From: Zeus faber
Lineage: Eukaryota; Chordata; Actinopteri; Zeiformes; Zeidae
Assembly: GCA_960531495.1 (NCBI GenBank)
Contig: OY482850.1
Span: forward strand, 653,343-717,342
Direction of reading: 5' to 3'
Length of the DNA stretch: 64,000 nucleotides
The notes beneath the pieces are model-generated. The model had not been told where the DNA came from and did not search any database. It was given only the letters and a program-made list of their open reading frames with translations. The stretch's first letter is position 1, and every line of letters begins with the position of its first letter. Shown piece after piece: positions 36,444 through 47,953 of this stretch. The position numbers were made by a program, and so were the translations under genes.

Positions 36444-36905
36444 TGAGGTGTCTGGAAGGTTTGAGGTGAATAGGTCACTGAGCTCCCAAAGCTGAGATAT
36501 AGTGCGGTAATAATATTAATGTATGTTCCTGTAGATTTATTGCCTCTATGTCATATGAAGAACGAAAACAACAACGGGTCTATTCAGAGGCCCTCTGGGA
36601 AAGGGAATTGTGTTGATTCTTCTGGCTTGACCAGAGGAGGAAATGTTTAGATTTATGGCAAGACAGAGGCTGAGCGGGCACCTATGGGTTGGAACCAAAT
36701 GTGGTATGTTATCTCTGTACAGCTTTAAAAGCGAGTGCCGAGCGCTGCTTGGCAGAGAATATATCCGGCTCCTGTTCTCTCCCAAGCTGTCCATAGCAAG
36801 TCTGGTTTGATGCTGATTTGTGTAATAAAACTATTATTTTAATTAAGTCAGCGTCAGCAGTCACTCCTTCATTCATCAACACATCACATTCATCAAGAAA
36901 CTACA
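36444..36905 (+). repeat. ERV-A2 3' LTR
   Basis: Starts TGAGGTGTCTGG and ends AAGAAACTACA. Same U3 type as ERV-A1. AATAAA is present before the end; the TATA region reads TTTAAAA. The following bases are TTAT, with no partner since the 5' LTR is missing. Confidence 0.92.
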
Positions 36906-39900
36906 TTATCAACATGAGATATTAATTAAGTCATCCTGTAACCAAACTTTGCTTAAGCTACACGTTTCTCTCAAAGTGGACTAAAACCCTACATCTTCCT
37001 ATTTGTGTTATTTGTATTAATGTATTTGACCCGATTTCTATGGGAAATGATGGAGCCAACACAGCCAACAAAGCCACCGTACCTGATATTGCTTTTGTTT
37101 AATAATGGTTGTTTCCTCCTCAGATGAGGACACAGGATTCCTCACTCATCTTGTTTTTCCTCTACTCACAGGCATTCCACACAGACAAACCAAAGTTTGT
37201 AATGGCAGAGTCCTTGTGTGATCCGCAGGGAGAGCCATACTCCCGTTAGCTTTGCATTGCTTTGCTTGTTTCGACATATGGTGAGTACAATTTGTCAAAA
37301 AGGGGGAGTAGTTTGAGAATTAAAGTAAATATAATGATTGTGTCTAGGACAATGCAGAAAGAGACGTTTCCACCTCCAGTTTTCTGCATGCTATATTAAG
37401 TACGCCCTTCAAAAACCTCATGATGGGCTCTATCGAGCTGACTCCCTATCATAGTTAAAATATTCTTTGGTGATAATTGACATGTTTTACTTAATGGAAT
37501 CCTGGTGAAGGTAAGCTTGACTGAGTTTCAATCCTGCCATTAGTGAGTGCAAGGCCGATCACATGGCGTGACCAGACTCCCCGCATGAAGTGCTGATCGG
37601 GAGACCAATGCGGTTAGGTCTGTCTTCTCACAACAAAAGCCACATATAATCACATGACGTAAACCATTTCTGATCAGATTGCCCAGTTAGTATGTATCAC
37701 TTTTAGATTCTACTTGGTTAATGGATTGTGTAGACAGGATTATGTCCAGGCAATATTCGAAAAATGCATCCTAGGAAAATTTGAAAACCCTGCATGATTC
37801 TCAGGATATTCTATGAACTTTATCTCCGACATATTAGACATTGTGATAATATAATTCTGTTGTTATACTAGGGTGCACACATTTACTTTAGGTGCCAAGA
37901 CTGTGGTCGGCTATTCAACATAACTGTTTGGGAATCACAGAATTATTCCACGCACCCGACTTTAACAATCGTGGCCTGAGACCAAACAATGTTGTCGCAA
38001 TGTGTGTCTCTCACCTAAGTGTTTAAGTCTATGTGCCCAAGTCAAAGCAACCCTACCCATCGCACTTGAAGGGCCACTACAGGACCAGAGATGGGACCAA
38101 TAATCACGGCAGATGGCCACAACTGGTCCATTGCCTGGGATCCCAACAGCAGCGCTGAGCCACATGCTCCCAACACCAGCTGAGGAAGCCAAAGTCTCCT
38201 GCAGAAACGGGAGGGCAGCAGCTGGAGCAGAAGTAGGTCAAAGGAAACTTGTCCACATTTGGGGAAATGCAAAGCAAACATTCCAAGAATTGTGACAGGG
38301 CCTTTCTGGGAACAGAGGATGAGTTCATAAGACTGCAATTGGTTCCTTGGAACATACCCCCAAGACTATGATTGGTTCCCGGTGTTGAAAAGGAGCTGGA
38401 CATGAGAGCTTTGTGGGAATTTAAGGGAGTCCAAGGCTTCCATTTTTCAAGTCGGCTCCGCGGAGCCTTCTAGGGTTTATTTGATGTATCTAGTATTTAG
38501 ATCATGTAATTATATAAGTGTAATATATCTAATATATTGTGATTATAATATAGTAATATATAATATATTTTATAATAACAACAATCAGTGGAAGCTCTGA
38601 ATGGCACATTGAGACACAGCACAGGGTTCAGGCTGAACAGGGATTAAGAGAAAGATTTCGATGTATTTTGTTTCCTTATTTTCTAACTTGAATGGAAAGT
38701 GAAAAATGTAAACGTAACTCAGAGAGATGGAGAGTTTTTTTCTCCTCCAGGCAGTGGGGTGCCCTATGCGGCGCGTTGGTTTCCATGCAGGTTTTCCTTT
38801 GTTTTTATTTATTTCGATTTATTTATATTTGTAATTTTTCTTACTTGTATGAAACGAATATTGTAAACCCAATTAGGGATTGTCTGTTCCACCTTCAATC
38901 GGGACAATGGAGAATGGGTAATGGAGAGGGAGTAATCTCCACTCCACTCCACATCCCCGTTCCCCATCCCCATTCCCCGTGTCTCCAAACAAAACAATTA
39001 TAAACAAATTGTGTTTATTTTAGATGTATTTGTTTTCCTCCGTTTCCTCCTAATTGAACTATACAAAAATAGCCCTGCCCGTCCCTTGTCGCCTCAAGCA
39101 CGTCTCCCTGTTGCCTCCGTTGCTATGGGACTTTATTTGGTAAAAACTGGATTTTATTTAGTGTGATTACTCGTAAATAATAAATCCTGCACTTCTGTAA
39201 CGGGAGACTTTCTCAGACACTCTCTCAGGTTCTGCAGAGTCTATCAATACCTCCCCAAGCGCTCTCTGTGTCTCTGGTGATGGGGGATTAAATAGTCTTG
39301 AGGGCTGGACCTGGCCCGGGGGCAGTAGTTTACCCATGCATGCTCTATCAGAAACGTGTTGGAATGTTCTCTGTATTCTTCCCCCTGTTCCCGGACCTGC
39401 CATCCTGCAAGCCCCGGAATGCAGTGTCCAGGTGAGTCAAGCTAGCAGCAGTTTACAAGCCTACGCAGAATGCTTCCAGAGAAACTCTAGTAAGGCGGAA
39501 ACTGGCCAATGTGGGTTTTCAGTCACCAGCTGAACCTCCTAACCTCTACCACATGGGCTGTAAGGTATATTCCTTTAAAAGGTGTCTGTGTGGCCACATC
39601 ATGGTCTGCAATATGTACATTTGCACCTGCCTACAGAGTCAATTTGGCTTGGCATAATCCTGTAGCAACAGCCATTTTACCAAGGCACTCAAAGAATTCT
39701 GAAGGGGGTAAGTGCGGCTCCCTCAGGACTTTCTTCATATGAGTCATCCTGGTGCTAAAGCACTGCCTCTGGAGGTCAGAAAGAATAAAATAGAAGAGTT
39801 ATGAATGCAACCAAGGTTCGATGAATTCTAGATGGCCGCCAGAGTTTGGTCAGTCACTCTAAATCTTGGCAAGAAGGGACAATTCCTTGGGGGTTTATGG

Positions 39901-40652
39901 CCCAGGTCAACATGGGCTCGACCTGCATATGTGCTAAAATGGATATCCAGTTTGCTAAAGCACCAGATCTGATGGTCATCCAGAATTCATAGACCCTAGA
40001 TTACATCAGAAGTTCTTTATCTTTTTCATTTCACTTCATTTTAAAGCTTTTATTGGAAGTTTTTGCCTAGTCCACATTTGATTGAAATAAATTATTTTTT
40101 ATCATTTTGATTTGCAAACCTAATCAATGAAAAAATGGCTGCAAAAATCACAAAATTGTTCTCCAAAGACAATTGTGCATTTGATATTATGGTCAACAGA
40201 GATTAACACAAACAAATGGTAGTGACTATGATTATGAAACAAAGAAAGGAAGATAATAAAATAAATAAATAATAGAGAGATTGATTCTAAGAGATAATAA
40301 ATAATAATATCCAGGTAGAACAGAAAAATATAACTAAGAGAGACCAAAAGTAAATTGTAAAATAAAAGCAGAAATGAAAACATCAACAAATAAAGTAACA
40401 AACAGAAACGTCTATCTTCCACACCAAATATGTTGAATAGAAGACACAAACAGACCGCTGGTGTGGTGAAGGGGATATGAAAGCATGACCAGCCTTTTCC
40501 TGAGATATTTCTGCAGTGAAGCGGAAGACATCAAGGGGCAGAAAATAGCCAACAACAGCACGTTGCCCCCAGGAGATCACCACACCATAAGATGTAAGTG
40601 CTGGCCTGGGCAAATGGCTGCACAAACACATGGCCACAAAGGCACAAGCGCA

Positions 40653-40655
<3 letters not shown>
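36906..40655. other. Long stretch without a recognised gene
   Basis: Mostly AT-rich with a moderately GC-rich part (37960-38460). A polypurine-like CAAAAAGGGGGAG lies at 37296, followed 0.7-1.1 kb later by ATTGG motifs (38338 and 38372) and an AT-rich run to 38580; this could be a retroviral LTR, but no terminal repeats or partner were found. On the SHANK model this is intron downstream of the 41055 exon; I searched the minus strand for a following PDZ-encoding exon and saw none. Confidence 0.4.

Positions 40656-40701
<46 letters not shown>
40656..40701 (+). repeat. (AC)23 microsatellite
   Basis: Uninterrupted CA/AC array. Confidence 0.97.
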
Positions 40702-40705
<4 letters not shown>

Positions 40706-40958
40706 AGCTATCTCAACTTATGCTCTAACCCCTCTTTATAGCAGGACAGCTCAGGTCTCTCCCAGGTGACATGGACATATAGATGACTAGATCATCCACC
40801 AGACCACCTCAAAGGGCCCTGGCATGGTGACTCCTAAACTGCTCTCGTTGTATGATGCAAGTGCATGTGCGTGTTTATGTAATGGGGGCAGGAGCACTTG
40901 CAATGCGCAAATACTGTGTTCCATGGATGCCTTTGCAAAAGTGGACTGCGGGGGCATT

Positions 40959-40960
<2 letters not shown>

Positions 40961-41047
<87 letters not shown>
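40961..41047 (+). repeat. (GT)43 microsatellite next to a SHANK splice donor
   Basis: 87 bases of GT. On the minus strand it is a (CA)n array that begins seven bases after the first intron base downstream of the exon at 41055-41153. Confidence 0.97.
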
Positions 41048-41048
<1 letters not shown>

Positions 41049-41054
41049 ACTCAC

Positions 41055-41153
41055 AGGGGCTCTCCTCGTGAGCCTGCGTAGGAACCTCCTCCACGCAGCC
41101 GGCAGTGCCACAGACACTGCCCTCCCAGAACCCCCCTTCTCCAACAGACAGAA
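41055..41153 (-). CDS. SHANK-family exon: second half of the SH3 domain, atypical
   Basis: On the minus strand a pyrimidine-containing acceptor (TCTCCAG) precedes 41153 and a strong GTGAGT donor follows 41055. The 99-base exon begins two bases into a codon; joined to the exon at 49735 it makes a Val codon and continues Leu-Ser-Val-Gly-Glu-Gly-Gly-Phe-Trp-Glu-Gly, the signature of the SHANK SH3 domain, then Cys-Val-Glu-Glu-Val. SHANK proteins scaffold glutamate receptors at the postsynaptic density. The usual Trp-Phe-Pro-rich segment before Cys-Val-Glu-Glu is missing (five residues, 15 bases), and the residues before it differ from the usual Arg-Gly-Arg-Thr-Gly. Either this is a divergent paralogue or the exon is decaying. 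Which SHANK paralogue it is cannot be settled. Confidence 0.75.
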
Positions 41154-41606
41154 CTGGAGAGACCAAATGAATGATATTGATATGAATGTATTCTGACGAG
41201 ATTCTCCATTCCAATTGTCCTCTAATAATAAAATAATAATAATAAAATACACAACTGTACAGCTGCTGTGTTAACGCTCCACCTTTCAGGATTTTCTATA
41301 GAAAAAAAATTTGTTTAATTTCTAATTAGTATTTGAACGTGACATAACACAGCATAGCACGACATAACATGACAAAGCACAAAACAACAAGGTGAGACCA
41401 GGAAGTCAGGGTTTAACATATAACAAATTCTGGGATGAAAGGTATGATGTAATAAGGTAAGATTACATAAAATCACACTTTATAAATCCCTGGGGGACAA
41501 TTCAGGGAGTGAATTCGGGAATGCAGACTGAATGACAGAATGCTATACTGAAGCTGCTACAATTGAAAAGCTTCCTCATAAGACAAATATCTCAACACAA
41601 AGGACT
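41154..41606 (-). other. SHANK intron, first part
   Basis: Intronic sequence 5' of the 41055 exon on the gene strand. AT-rich with CATAACA-type short repeats (41340-41400). No gene. Confidence 0.5.
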
Positions 41607-42568
41607 TAGTGCTGGGTCATTAGCGAATGATCCGATTCCTTTGAACGGCTCTTTTTAAGGATTGAGAGGAACAAAGACTCGATGGGAGATGAGCCGTTCT
41701 TCTTTTTGCCAAGTTTTACAGATAGAAATGTCATGCTATTTGTTTTTGTTGCCGTCTCCTGCCGCCGGGCCAATGCCTCGTCCTCCATTTAAGAGGGCCT
41801 ATGCTCCTCCCTCACTGGGAAGTGCCCTGGCTTCAAAGGAGCCCATCCACTGTCACATCAGGTTCACAACTTGAAAACACACATTGGTCTTTAGCACAGA
41901 GGTTAGGATGGTATTACTTTGATTTTGAGGTATATTTCAAAAAGCTATTTTAATATCATTATTTACTTTATGTGTGAAAATACAGTTTATACCCGTCATG
42001 AAATAACTCACTGAAGTAATTGTTTTATTCATTTTTCATTGTGAAACTTTTAATTATTATTGAAATAAATAAATAAATACATTCATTTTAACAAAATAAA
42101 TAAACATACTTCTGTAGAATATCGTCAGTTTGTTGCTTTAAAATATATGTATAGGCCACAAATCTTTAGGTGTCTAAATTAGTAGACATCGACTGCGGAA
42201 ACTGTTCTTTGGCTTGTTTTTAATAATTCTTATGATTAATGTTTTATATTTTGAATCTTCTAATTCTTATGATTAATGGCTTGATTGTATATGATTAATG
42301 GCTTGATTTTAATCTTTTACTCTCTGATTAATGTTTAAATCTTTTACTTTCTAATGCGGTGTTGTACAGCACTTTGAGTTGCATTTATTGTTGCAAAGGT
42401 GCTATATAAATAAATTTTTACTTACTTACTTACTCACTTATCGTTTTTTTTTCACGTGTTATTGATGAAATTTGCCAATACGCAGATTGGCAAAACACAC
42501 ACATAAATAAAGAACGAACAGAGCCATAAGATCCAGTTCCCTTCAAAGAGCCATAATTCCCATCACTA
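41607..42568. mobile_element. Non-autonomous hAT element with 8-bp target duplication
   Basis: The ends are inverted: TAGTGCTGGG at the left and CCCATCACTA at the right (one mismatch). The element is flanked by AAAGGACT at 41599-41606 and 42569-42576, an exact 8-bp duplication as expected for hAT. The 962-base interior has no transposase. Subterminal motifs with GAACGGCTC and GAGCCATAA are typical of hAT ends in fish. It lies in the SHANK intron. Confidence 0.85.
42170..42430 (+). repeat. Retroposon 3' end (L2/CR1-like) in the hAT element
   Basis: Ends in a block with CAGCACTTTGAGTTGC, GGTGCTATATAAATAAA and a (TTAC)n tail (42416-42434), the usual look of a LINE/SINE 3' end. Three copies of TTCTTATGATTAATG-like sequence precede it. 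No coding part remains, and the left limit is approximate. Confidence 0.5.
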
Positions 42569-42721
42569 AAAGGACTGTAATTGTACTTTTTTTCTGAGTT
42601 TGAATTTTGATCTTTGGGTTTGAGCTGGGTTTGGCTTGTTTAACACAAAAAAAACCCAGAATTGAACAGAATTTCAGGATTCACGTGCATAGAGGAGGGA
42701 AGTTCTTAGGCCTCTCTCTGT

Positions 42722-42726
<5 letters not shown>

Positions 42727-42799
<73 letters not shown>
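42727..42799 (+). repeat. (TG)n microsatellite
   Basis: 73 bases of uninterrupted TG repeats in the SHANK intron. Confidence 0.97.
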
Positions 42800-42800
<1 letters not shown>

Positions 42801-43165
42801 TACACAAGGTCAGAAAATTAAGCTCCTTGTTATTGGTGTTAGTCATCACTGCAATGAGGTCAACTAGAGGCCAGCAATGAGTCACTGAAATTGGCCAGAG
42901 CAGCACTACAGATTTGCATAGCCCTTAAGGCAGGGGTGTCAAACATACGGCCCGCGGGCCGGATCAGGCCCGCGAGATGATTTTGCAAAGCATAAAATTG
43001 AGCTGCAATTTTTTAATGAATGAAACTGCTTTTCTAAATGTGTCCAGTGGGTGTCACAATAGCAATTCTGTTAAGCAAGCAAACTGTTTATACTGGGGCT
43101 GAACAAGTAGGCTACAGCCAGTCCAGAGCTACCCTGTCTTTCTGCCTGACCAATTTGAACATCAC

Positions 43166-44572
43166 GTGCTTTGGCACCCTCATTGCCCCAAAATATCTCT
43201 GTCAAAAAAGAGAAAAGTGGACGCAGAGTGCAGAGTATTCCAAGAAAAAAGGTCATCCTCCTATTTATTCACGGAAGTGAATGGGAAAGCTGTGTGTTTG
43301 GTGTGTTCACAGCATGTTTCAGTGCTGAAAGAATATAACCGTCCTCGCCACTATGAGACTCTTCATGGCGACAAATACAACAACTTTCAAGGACAACAGA
43401 GAAGAGAGAAGGTGAATGAATTAATGGCGGTTCTGAAGAAACAGCAGTCTGTGTTTACTCGTCGCCGAGAAATCAGTGATGCTGCAGTGAAAGCCAGCTA
43501 CATTATAGCTAATAAAATTGCAGTGGCTTCAAAGCCACTTATTGAGGGGGAATTTGTAAAAACATGCATGCTGAAGGCTGCGGAGATTGTGTGCCCTGAA
43601 AAGCGCCAGGCTTTTGCAAATATCAGCCTGACAAGAAATACAGTTGCAGGATTTCTGATCTTTCGGCGGATTCGGACAGCTAATTGAAGCGCAGTTTTAA
43701 AGTCATTTATTGCTTTTTCAGTTGCAAATGACGAAAGCACGGACATTACTGATGTTGCGCAACTGGCAATATTCATCCGCGGAGTTGATGACACTTTGAC
43801 CGTCCCTGAGGAGTTCGTGGAGTTGGTGCCAATGACGGACACCACAACAGCAGCTGATATTTTCACCGCACTCGTCGGCGCACTGGACAGGCTCGATGTG
43901 GACTGGTCCCGCGCTGTCAGCCTGGCTACAGATGGTGCGCCCTCAATGGTCGGGAAAAAAGCAGGTTGTGACAAAGTTTAGAGAGAAAGTGCAGACTGCA
44001 AATGGAGGCATGCCGCAGCCATGAAGCGGTTCAAAGATGAAATAACGGGACTATGAGACACGCTTTCAGATTTTTGGTGAACTGGTGAAAGTTTTTTGCT
44101 CGACCATTCACCGCAAATGCGCTTCATCTGCCCGTCAACATCCAACTTGAAATAACAGACTTGCAGTGTGACTCAGATTTGAAGGGCAAGTTTGCCGCAG
44201 CTGGCTTGGACACATTTTATCAGTATCTCTTGCCACGTTTCCCCAACTTGACATTACATTATATTTAGTCATTTAGCAGACGCTTTTATCCAAAGCGACT
44301 TACAATTGTTCAAACACCGACGGACGCAGCCATCAGGAGCAATTAGGGGTTAAGTGTCTTGCTCAAGGACACTACAGCATGCTAGCAGGAGGAGCCTGGG
44401 ATCGAACCAGCAACCTTTAGATCACTACACCACCAGCTCTACCGCCTGAGCTACCATCCCCGTGACAGCCCTTGCTGCAAAAGTGAGCGTCAATAAAACA
44501 AAGCTGCGCTCAAGGCTCACAAACAAGCACTTGAATAACATCCTGAAATTTGCTACCATTCAGGATGTTTTC
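43166..44572 (+). pseudogene. hAT transposase related to the GTF2IRD2/Charlie8 type
   Basis: The 43166-43687 frame starts with a Lys/Arg-rich segment (Lys-Lys-Arg-Lys-Val) and a zinc-finger-like part with Cys-Leu-Val-Cys and two His (about residues 45-65), as in this branch of hAT transposases. A stop at 43685 is followed by the catalytic part in another frame (43717-43980) with Asp-Glu-Ser-Thr-Asp and Ala-Thr-Asp-Gly-Ala-Pro-Ser-Met. Later stops, the SINE and the LINE break the remainder. A piece of the C-terminus (Pro-Asp-Ile-Asp-Ala-Leu-Val-Lys) follows the LINE at 47336. The family similarity is from motif recognition only. Confidence 0.85.
44253..44462 (-). mobile_element. tRNA-derived SINE, minus orientation, inside the hAT transposase
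   Basis: Read on the minus strand it begins GGGGATGGTAGCTCAGGCGG (A box), has GGTTCGATCCC (B box) about 45 bases later, then a body ending AAGCGTCTGCTAAATG with an AATG-type tail. The bases TGAC flank it on both sides (44249-44252 and 44463-44466), and removing it with one TGAC rejoins the transposase sequence. Related copies are at 50301 and 59408. Confidence 0.9.
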
Positions 44573-47331
44573 AAGATTCAAGATTCAAGATTTTCATTTG
44601 TCACATACATATACATACTTTCATAGATATATGCAGTGAAATGTAATGCAACGCCCCGGTGATAGCACACTATGTCCTAGGAAAAAATAAAAAGAAAAAA
44701 ATTATTTCTATTAGACCGACTGACTCCTAAAACGTAATACAGGAAGTTGAATACTTATAGAATAAAATAAAAATATATAGAATAAAATACAATAAAAATA
44801 AAATGAAATAAAATGGAATAGATAGAGGGAATATGCTTATGTATATACAGATATGTGCATTAAAGTGGCATGTGAATTAAAGTGGCATGTGAATGTGAAT
44901 AGAGTGAGGTAGTGTTTGGGATAATACAGCACAGTATACAACAGTACGGCGCAGCAATACGGCATCACGAACAACCCTGAACAGTGACACAGTATGCGGT
45001 ACAGTGTGCTACATATAGTACAGTAGGTAGTGGAGCCTAGTGTATGGCTCAGTTAGGACCCCTGGTGAGGTCAGCATTGACAGTTCTGATGGCTTGAGGG
45101 AAGAAACTCAGTCTCAGTCTCTCTGCTCTCGCTGTGTGACTGCGGAGGCGCTTGCCTGACCGCAGCAGCTGGAACAGTCCGTTGTTGGGGTGATGAGGAT
45201 CCTTCATGATCCTACGGGCTCTGCTACTACACCTCCTGGTGTATAACTCCTGCAAGGGGGGGAGGGTAGTTCCAGTGGTACGTTCAGCTGAACGCACCAC
45301 CCTCTGCAGGGCCCGCCTGTCCTGGGCAGTACAGTTCCCAAACCAGGCAGTGATGTTGCCTGTCAGGATGCTCTCCACTGTACCAGAGTAGAAGGACTCG
45401 AGGATCCTCAGCAAGATCCGGAATTTCCTCAGCTTTCTCACCAGAGTGTCTGTGTGAACAGTCCATGTTAAGTCCTCTGTGATGTGGACTCCCAGATATC
45501 TGAAGCTGCTCACCCTATCGACAGAAGTCCCATTAATCTACAAGGGCGCGTGCGCCCTTGATTGTGATCCACGCCTAAAGTCCACAATCAGCTCCTTGGT
45601 TTTGCTGACGTTCAGGTGGAGGCTGTTGTCCTGGCACCAGAGTGACAGGTCAGCCACCTCCTCGCGGTAGGCCTTCTCATCGCAGTCGGTGATCAGGCCC
45701 ACGACAACGGTGTCGTCAGCAAACTTGATGATGGTGTTGGAGCTGGACTTGGCCACACAGTCATGTGTGTACAGGGAGTACAGTAGAGGGCTGAGGATGC
45801 AGCCCTGGGGAGATCCTGTATTCAGGGTGAGGGAGCTTGACATGTACTTCCCCACTCTGACCAGGATCCAGGCGCACAGCGGAGCATTCAGTCCGAGCTC
45901 CATCAGCTTGACAGCCAGTCTGGTGGGGACTATGGTGTTGAAAGCTGAACTATAATCGATGAACAGCATTCTCACATAGGCCCCCTTCTGGCCATCCAGA
46001 TGCGTGAGCGTGGTGTGCAGTACCTGGGAGACCGCGTCATCCGTGGATCTGTTTTGCCGGTATGCGAACTGCAACGGGTCCAAGGTGCGGGGAAGGGAGG
46101 CGCAGATGTAATCCTTAATCAGCCTTTCGAAACACTTCATGACCACCGAGGTGAGGGCCACCGGACGGTAGTCATTCAGGCAGGTTGGAGAGGCGATCTT
46201 CGGGACAACAACGACGGTGGACCTCTTGAAGCAGGACCGGACCACTGATTCAGCCAGGGAGAGGTTGAATATTGTGGTGAACACTGGAGCTAGCTGGTTA
46301 GCACAGGTCTTCAGTACTCGTCCAGATATGCCATCTGGACCCGCAGCTTTCCTGGTGTTCACCCGCATCAAAGCCCTCCTGACCTCATGCACGGACACTG
46401 AGGCACGTGCGTGCTCATCCCCAGCGGTGTAACTCCAATTAGCCGGCGAGCTAGCGGTGCTGTTGCCAGACTCAAACCGTGCATAAAAGGAGTTAAGTTG
46501 GTTGGCTAGCGAGGCGTCCACACTCGTGGCTGGGGGGGAGCTGCTCTTGTAATTCGTAATAGTCCGCAGCCCCTCCCACAAGCGTCTTGTGTCCCCCCGC
46601 TCCATCCGTAGCTCCACAGTCTCTCTGTACATCCGTTTGGCGTCCCTCACCGCCCTCCGCAGATTGTAAGACGCCGCTTTGTAATTGTCCATGTTACCAG
46701 ATTCAAGACTGTCGTTGTAAGCGGTCGTGCGAGCATTCAGTGCGCAGCGGATGGATTTATCAACCCACGGTTTCTGGTTTGGAAATATCCGAACTTTCAC
46801 CGTGGGAACGATATTATCCGCTAGCGTAGTTACAAAACTTACTACAACCTCTGTAAACTCGCTGACGTCACTTGAACTTGTTTGGAACATGTTCCAGTCT
46901 ACGTCAGTCAGAGCGTCCTGAAGCGCAGCCTCCGATTGGTCTGTCCACCGCTTCTCTTCCCTCATCATCACCAGATCCCGCGCGATCAGAGGCCTGTAAA
47001 CAGGAACCAGCGAGATCGCGGCGTGATCTGATTTCCCGAAAGCAGGGAGCGACACGGTCTTGTATCCGTTCTTGTACGGTGTGTAACAATGGTCCAAAGT
47101 TCTATCTCCCCTGGTGGCACACGTGATGTCTTGGTTGAAATTAGGCAGAACTTTTTTAAGGTTGGCCCTGTTAAAGTCCCCAGTCACCACCACAGCCGCG
47201 TCGGGATGTCTGTTCTGAAATCCGCACAACACATCGTACAGAACCGACAGAGCTGCGTCGGTGTCTGCTTGAGGTGGGATATAAACGGCTGTAATGATGA
47301 GAGATAAAATGGACGGCATAGTATGGTCAGT
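44573..47331 (-). mobile_element. LINE-2 copy: 5'-truncated relative of the LINE at 8131
   Basis: It has the same ATCTTGA-unit tail (44573-44595), the same 3' untranslated region and the same RT. The 5' end stops inside the endonuclease (equivalent to about 11008 of the first copy), so it is truncated by about 450 bases. A block of 18 bases is missing near 47302 and a few codons are missing in the RT fingers near 45863. It lies between the transposase segments ending Gln-Asp-Val and starting Thr-Pro-Asp-Ile-Asp. Confidence 0.92.
45049..47319 (-). pseudogene. LINE endonuclease C-terminus and reverse transcriptase
   Basis: A frame of 593 residues (47319-45538) contains the endonuclease end (Gly-Asp-Phe-Asn, Ser-Asp-His), a linker and most of RT, including Asp-Tyr-Ser-Ser-Ala-Phe-Asn, Ser-Pro-Gln-Gly and Phe-Ala-Asp-Asp. 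A stop (TAG, 45538) cuts off the last domain, which goes on in 45513-45049. About nine residues are missing before Tyr-Met-Ser-Ser compared with the copy at 8657. It is the longest single open frame in the window, but the 5' end and stop make it inactive. Confidence 0.9.
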
Positions 47332-47953
47332 GACGCCTGATATAGATGCACTTGTGAAAGCTAAAAGATGCCAGGGTAACCCCGCTTAAAATGCTGCATG
47401 AGATACTGCACCCTGATATAGTTCTGTGAAAATGATTGTCTTCTGTGGAAATTTAAAGAAAATGAAGAGAGTGTGATTTACTGTAATAATGTCAGTCACT
47501 TCAGTTCATGAGTTTGGTTTGTTGAAATTGTTCATGCATTGCACAGCTTTTATTTTTCTATCAAGAAATAGTATAGCCTGCAAGGCAGGGAGTAAATCAA
47601 CCCTCTTGAATAGTTTCTACCTCGGTTTGTATGGTTTGTTGAGTTAGCACAGGATTAATATTTGGAAATGACAAATGAGGTATTTGATACCTAAGAGAGT
47701 TGTTTTATTTATTTATTATTTATTTTAAAAAAAAATTCAATCCCAGTTAGGCTCTTACTTAAAGTTTAATGGCTTTCTAGATACACTGAGACGAAGTCTA
47801 AGTTCTTTTTGGAGTAAAACAAAGAAAACAATCTGAAGTTGTCGTTATTTTTAAGTTTTTATGCCATGATTTTACTGGTCCAGCCCGCTTGAGAACAGAT
47901 TTTCCTCCATGTGGCCCCTGAGCTAAAATGAGTTTGACACCCCTGCCTTAAGG

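Larger units (their letters stand above)
29641..36905 (+). mobile_element. ERV-A2: endogenous retrovirus lacking its 5' LTR
   Basis: Collinear with ERV-A1 from the purine-rich leader repeats (equivalent to about 3940 there) to the 3' LTR. The 5' LTR, primer site and first 0.8 kb of leader are absent; the left edge adjoins AT-rich sequence with an AACCTTTATTTT motif seen in many fish repeats. It is the only ERV-A copy with capsid sequence. It lacks the protease region (about 570 bases) and the block from RNase H through integrase to near the 3' LTR (about 1.5 kb). Gag and pol contain frameshifts and stops. Confidence 0.9.
42931..47945 (+). mobile_element. Charlie-like hAT transposon containing a SINE and a LINE
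   Basis: Terminal inverted repeats CAGGGGTGTCAAAC (42931) and GTTTGACACCCCTG (ending 47945) are perfect. The flanks are CCTTAAGG at 42923-42930 and 47946-47953, an exact 8-bp duplication that is itself palindromic. The transposase reads left to right and is interrupted by a SINE at 44253-44462 and a LINE at 44573-47331. Without them the element would be about 2 kb. It lies in the SHANK intron. Confidence 0.95.

Noticed and set aside
37296..38590. Solo retroviral LTR suggested by a polypurine-like tract, CCAAT-like motifs and an AT-rich 3' end
   Set aside because: There is no matching TG/CA ends, target duplication or second copy in the window.
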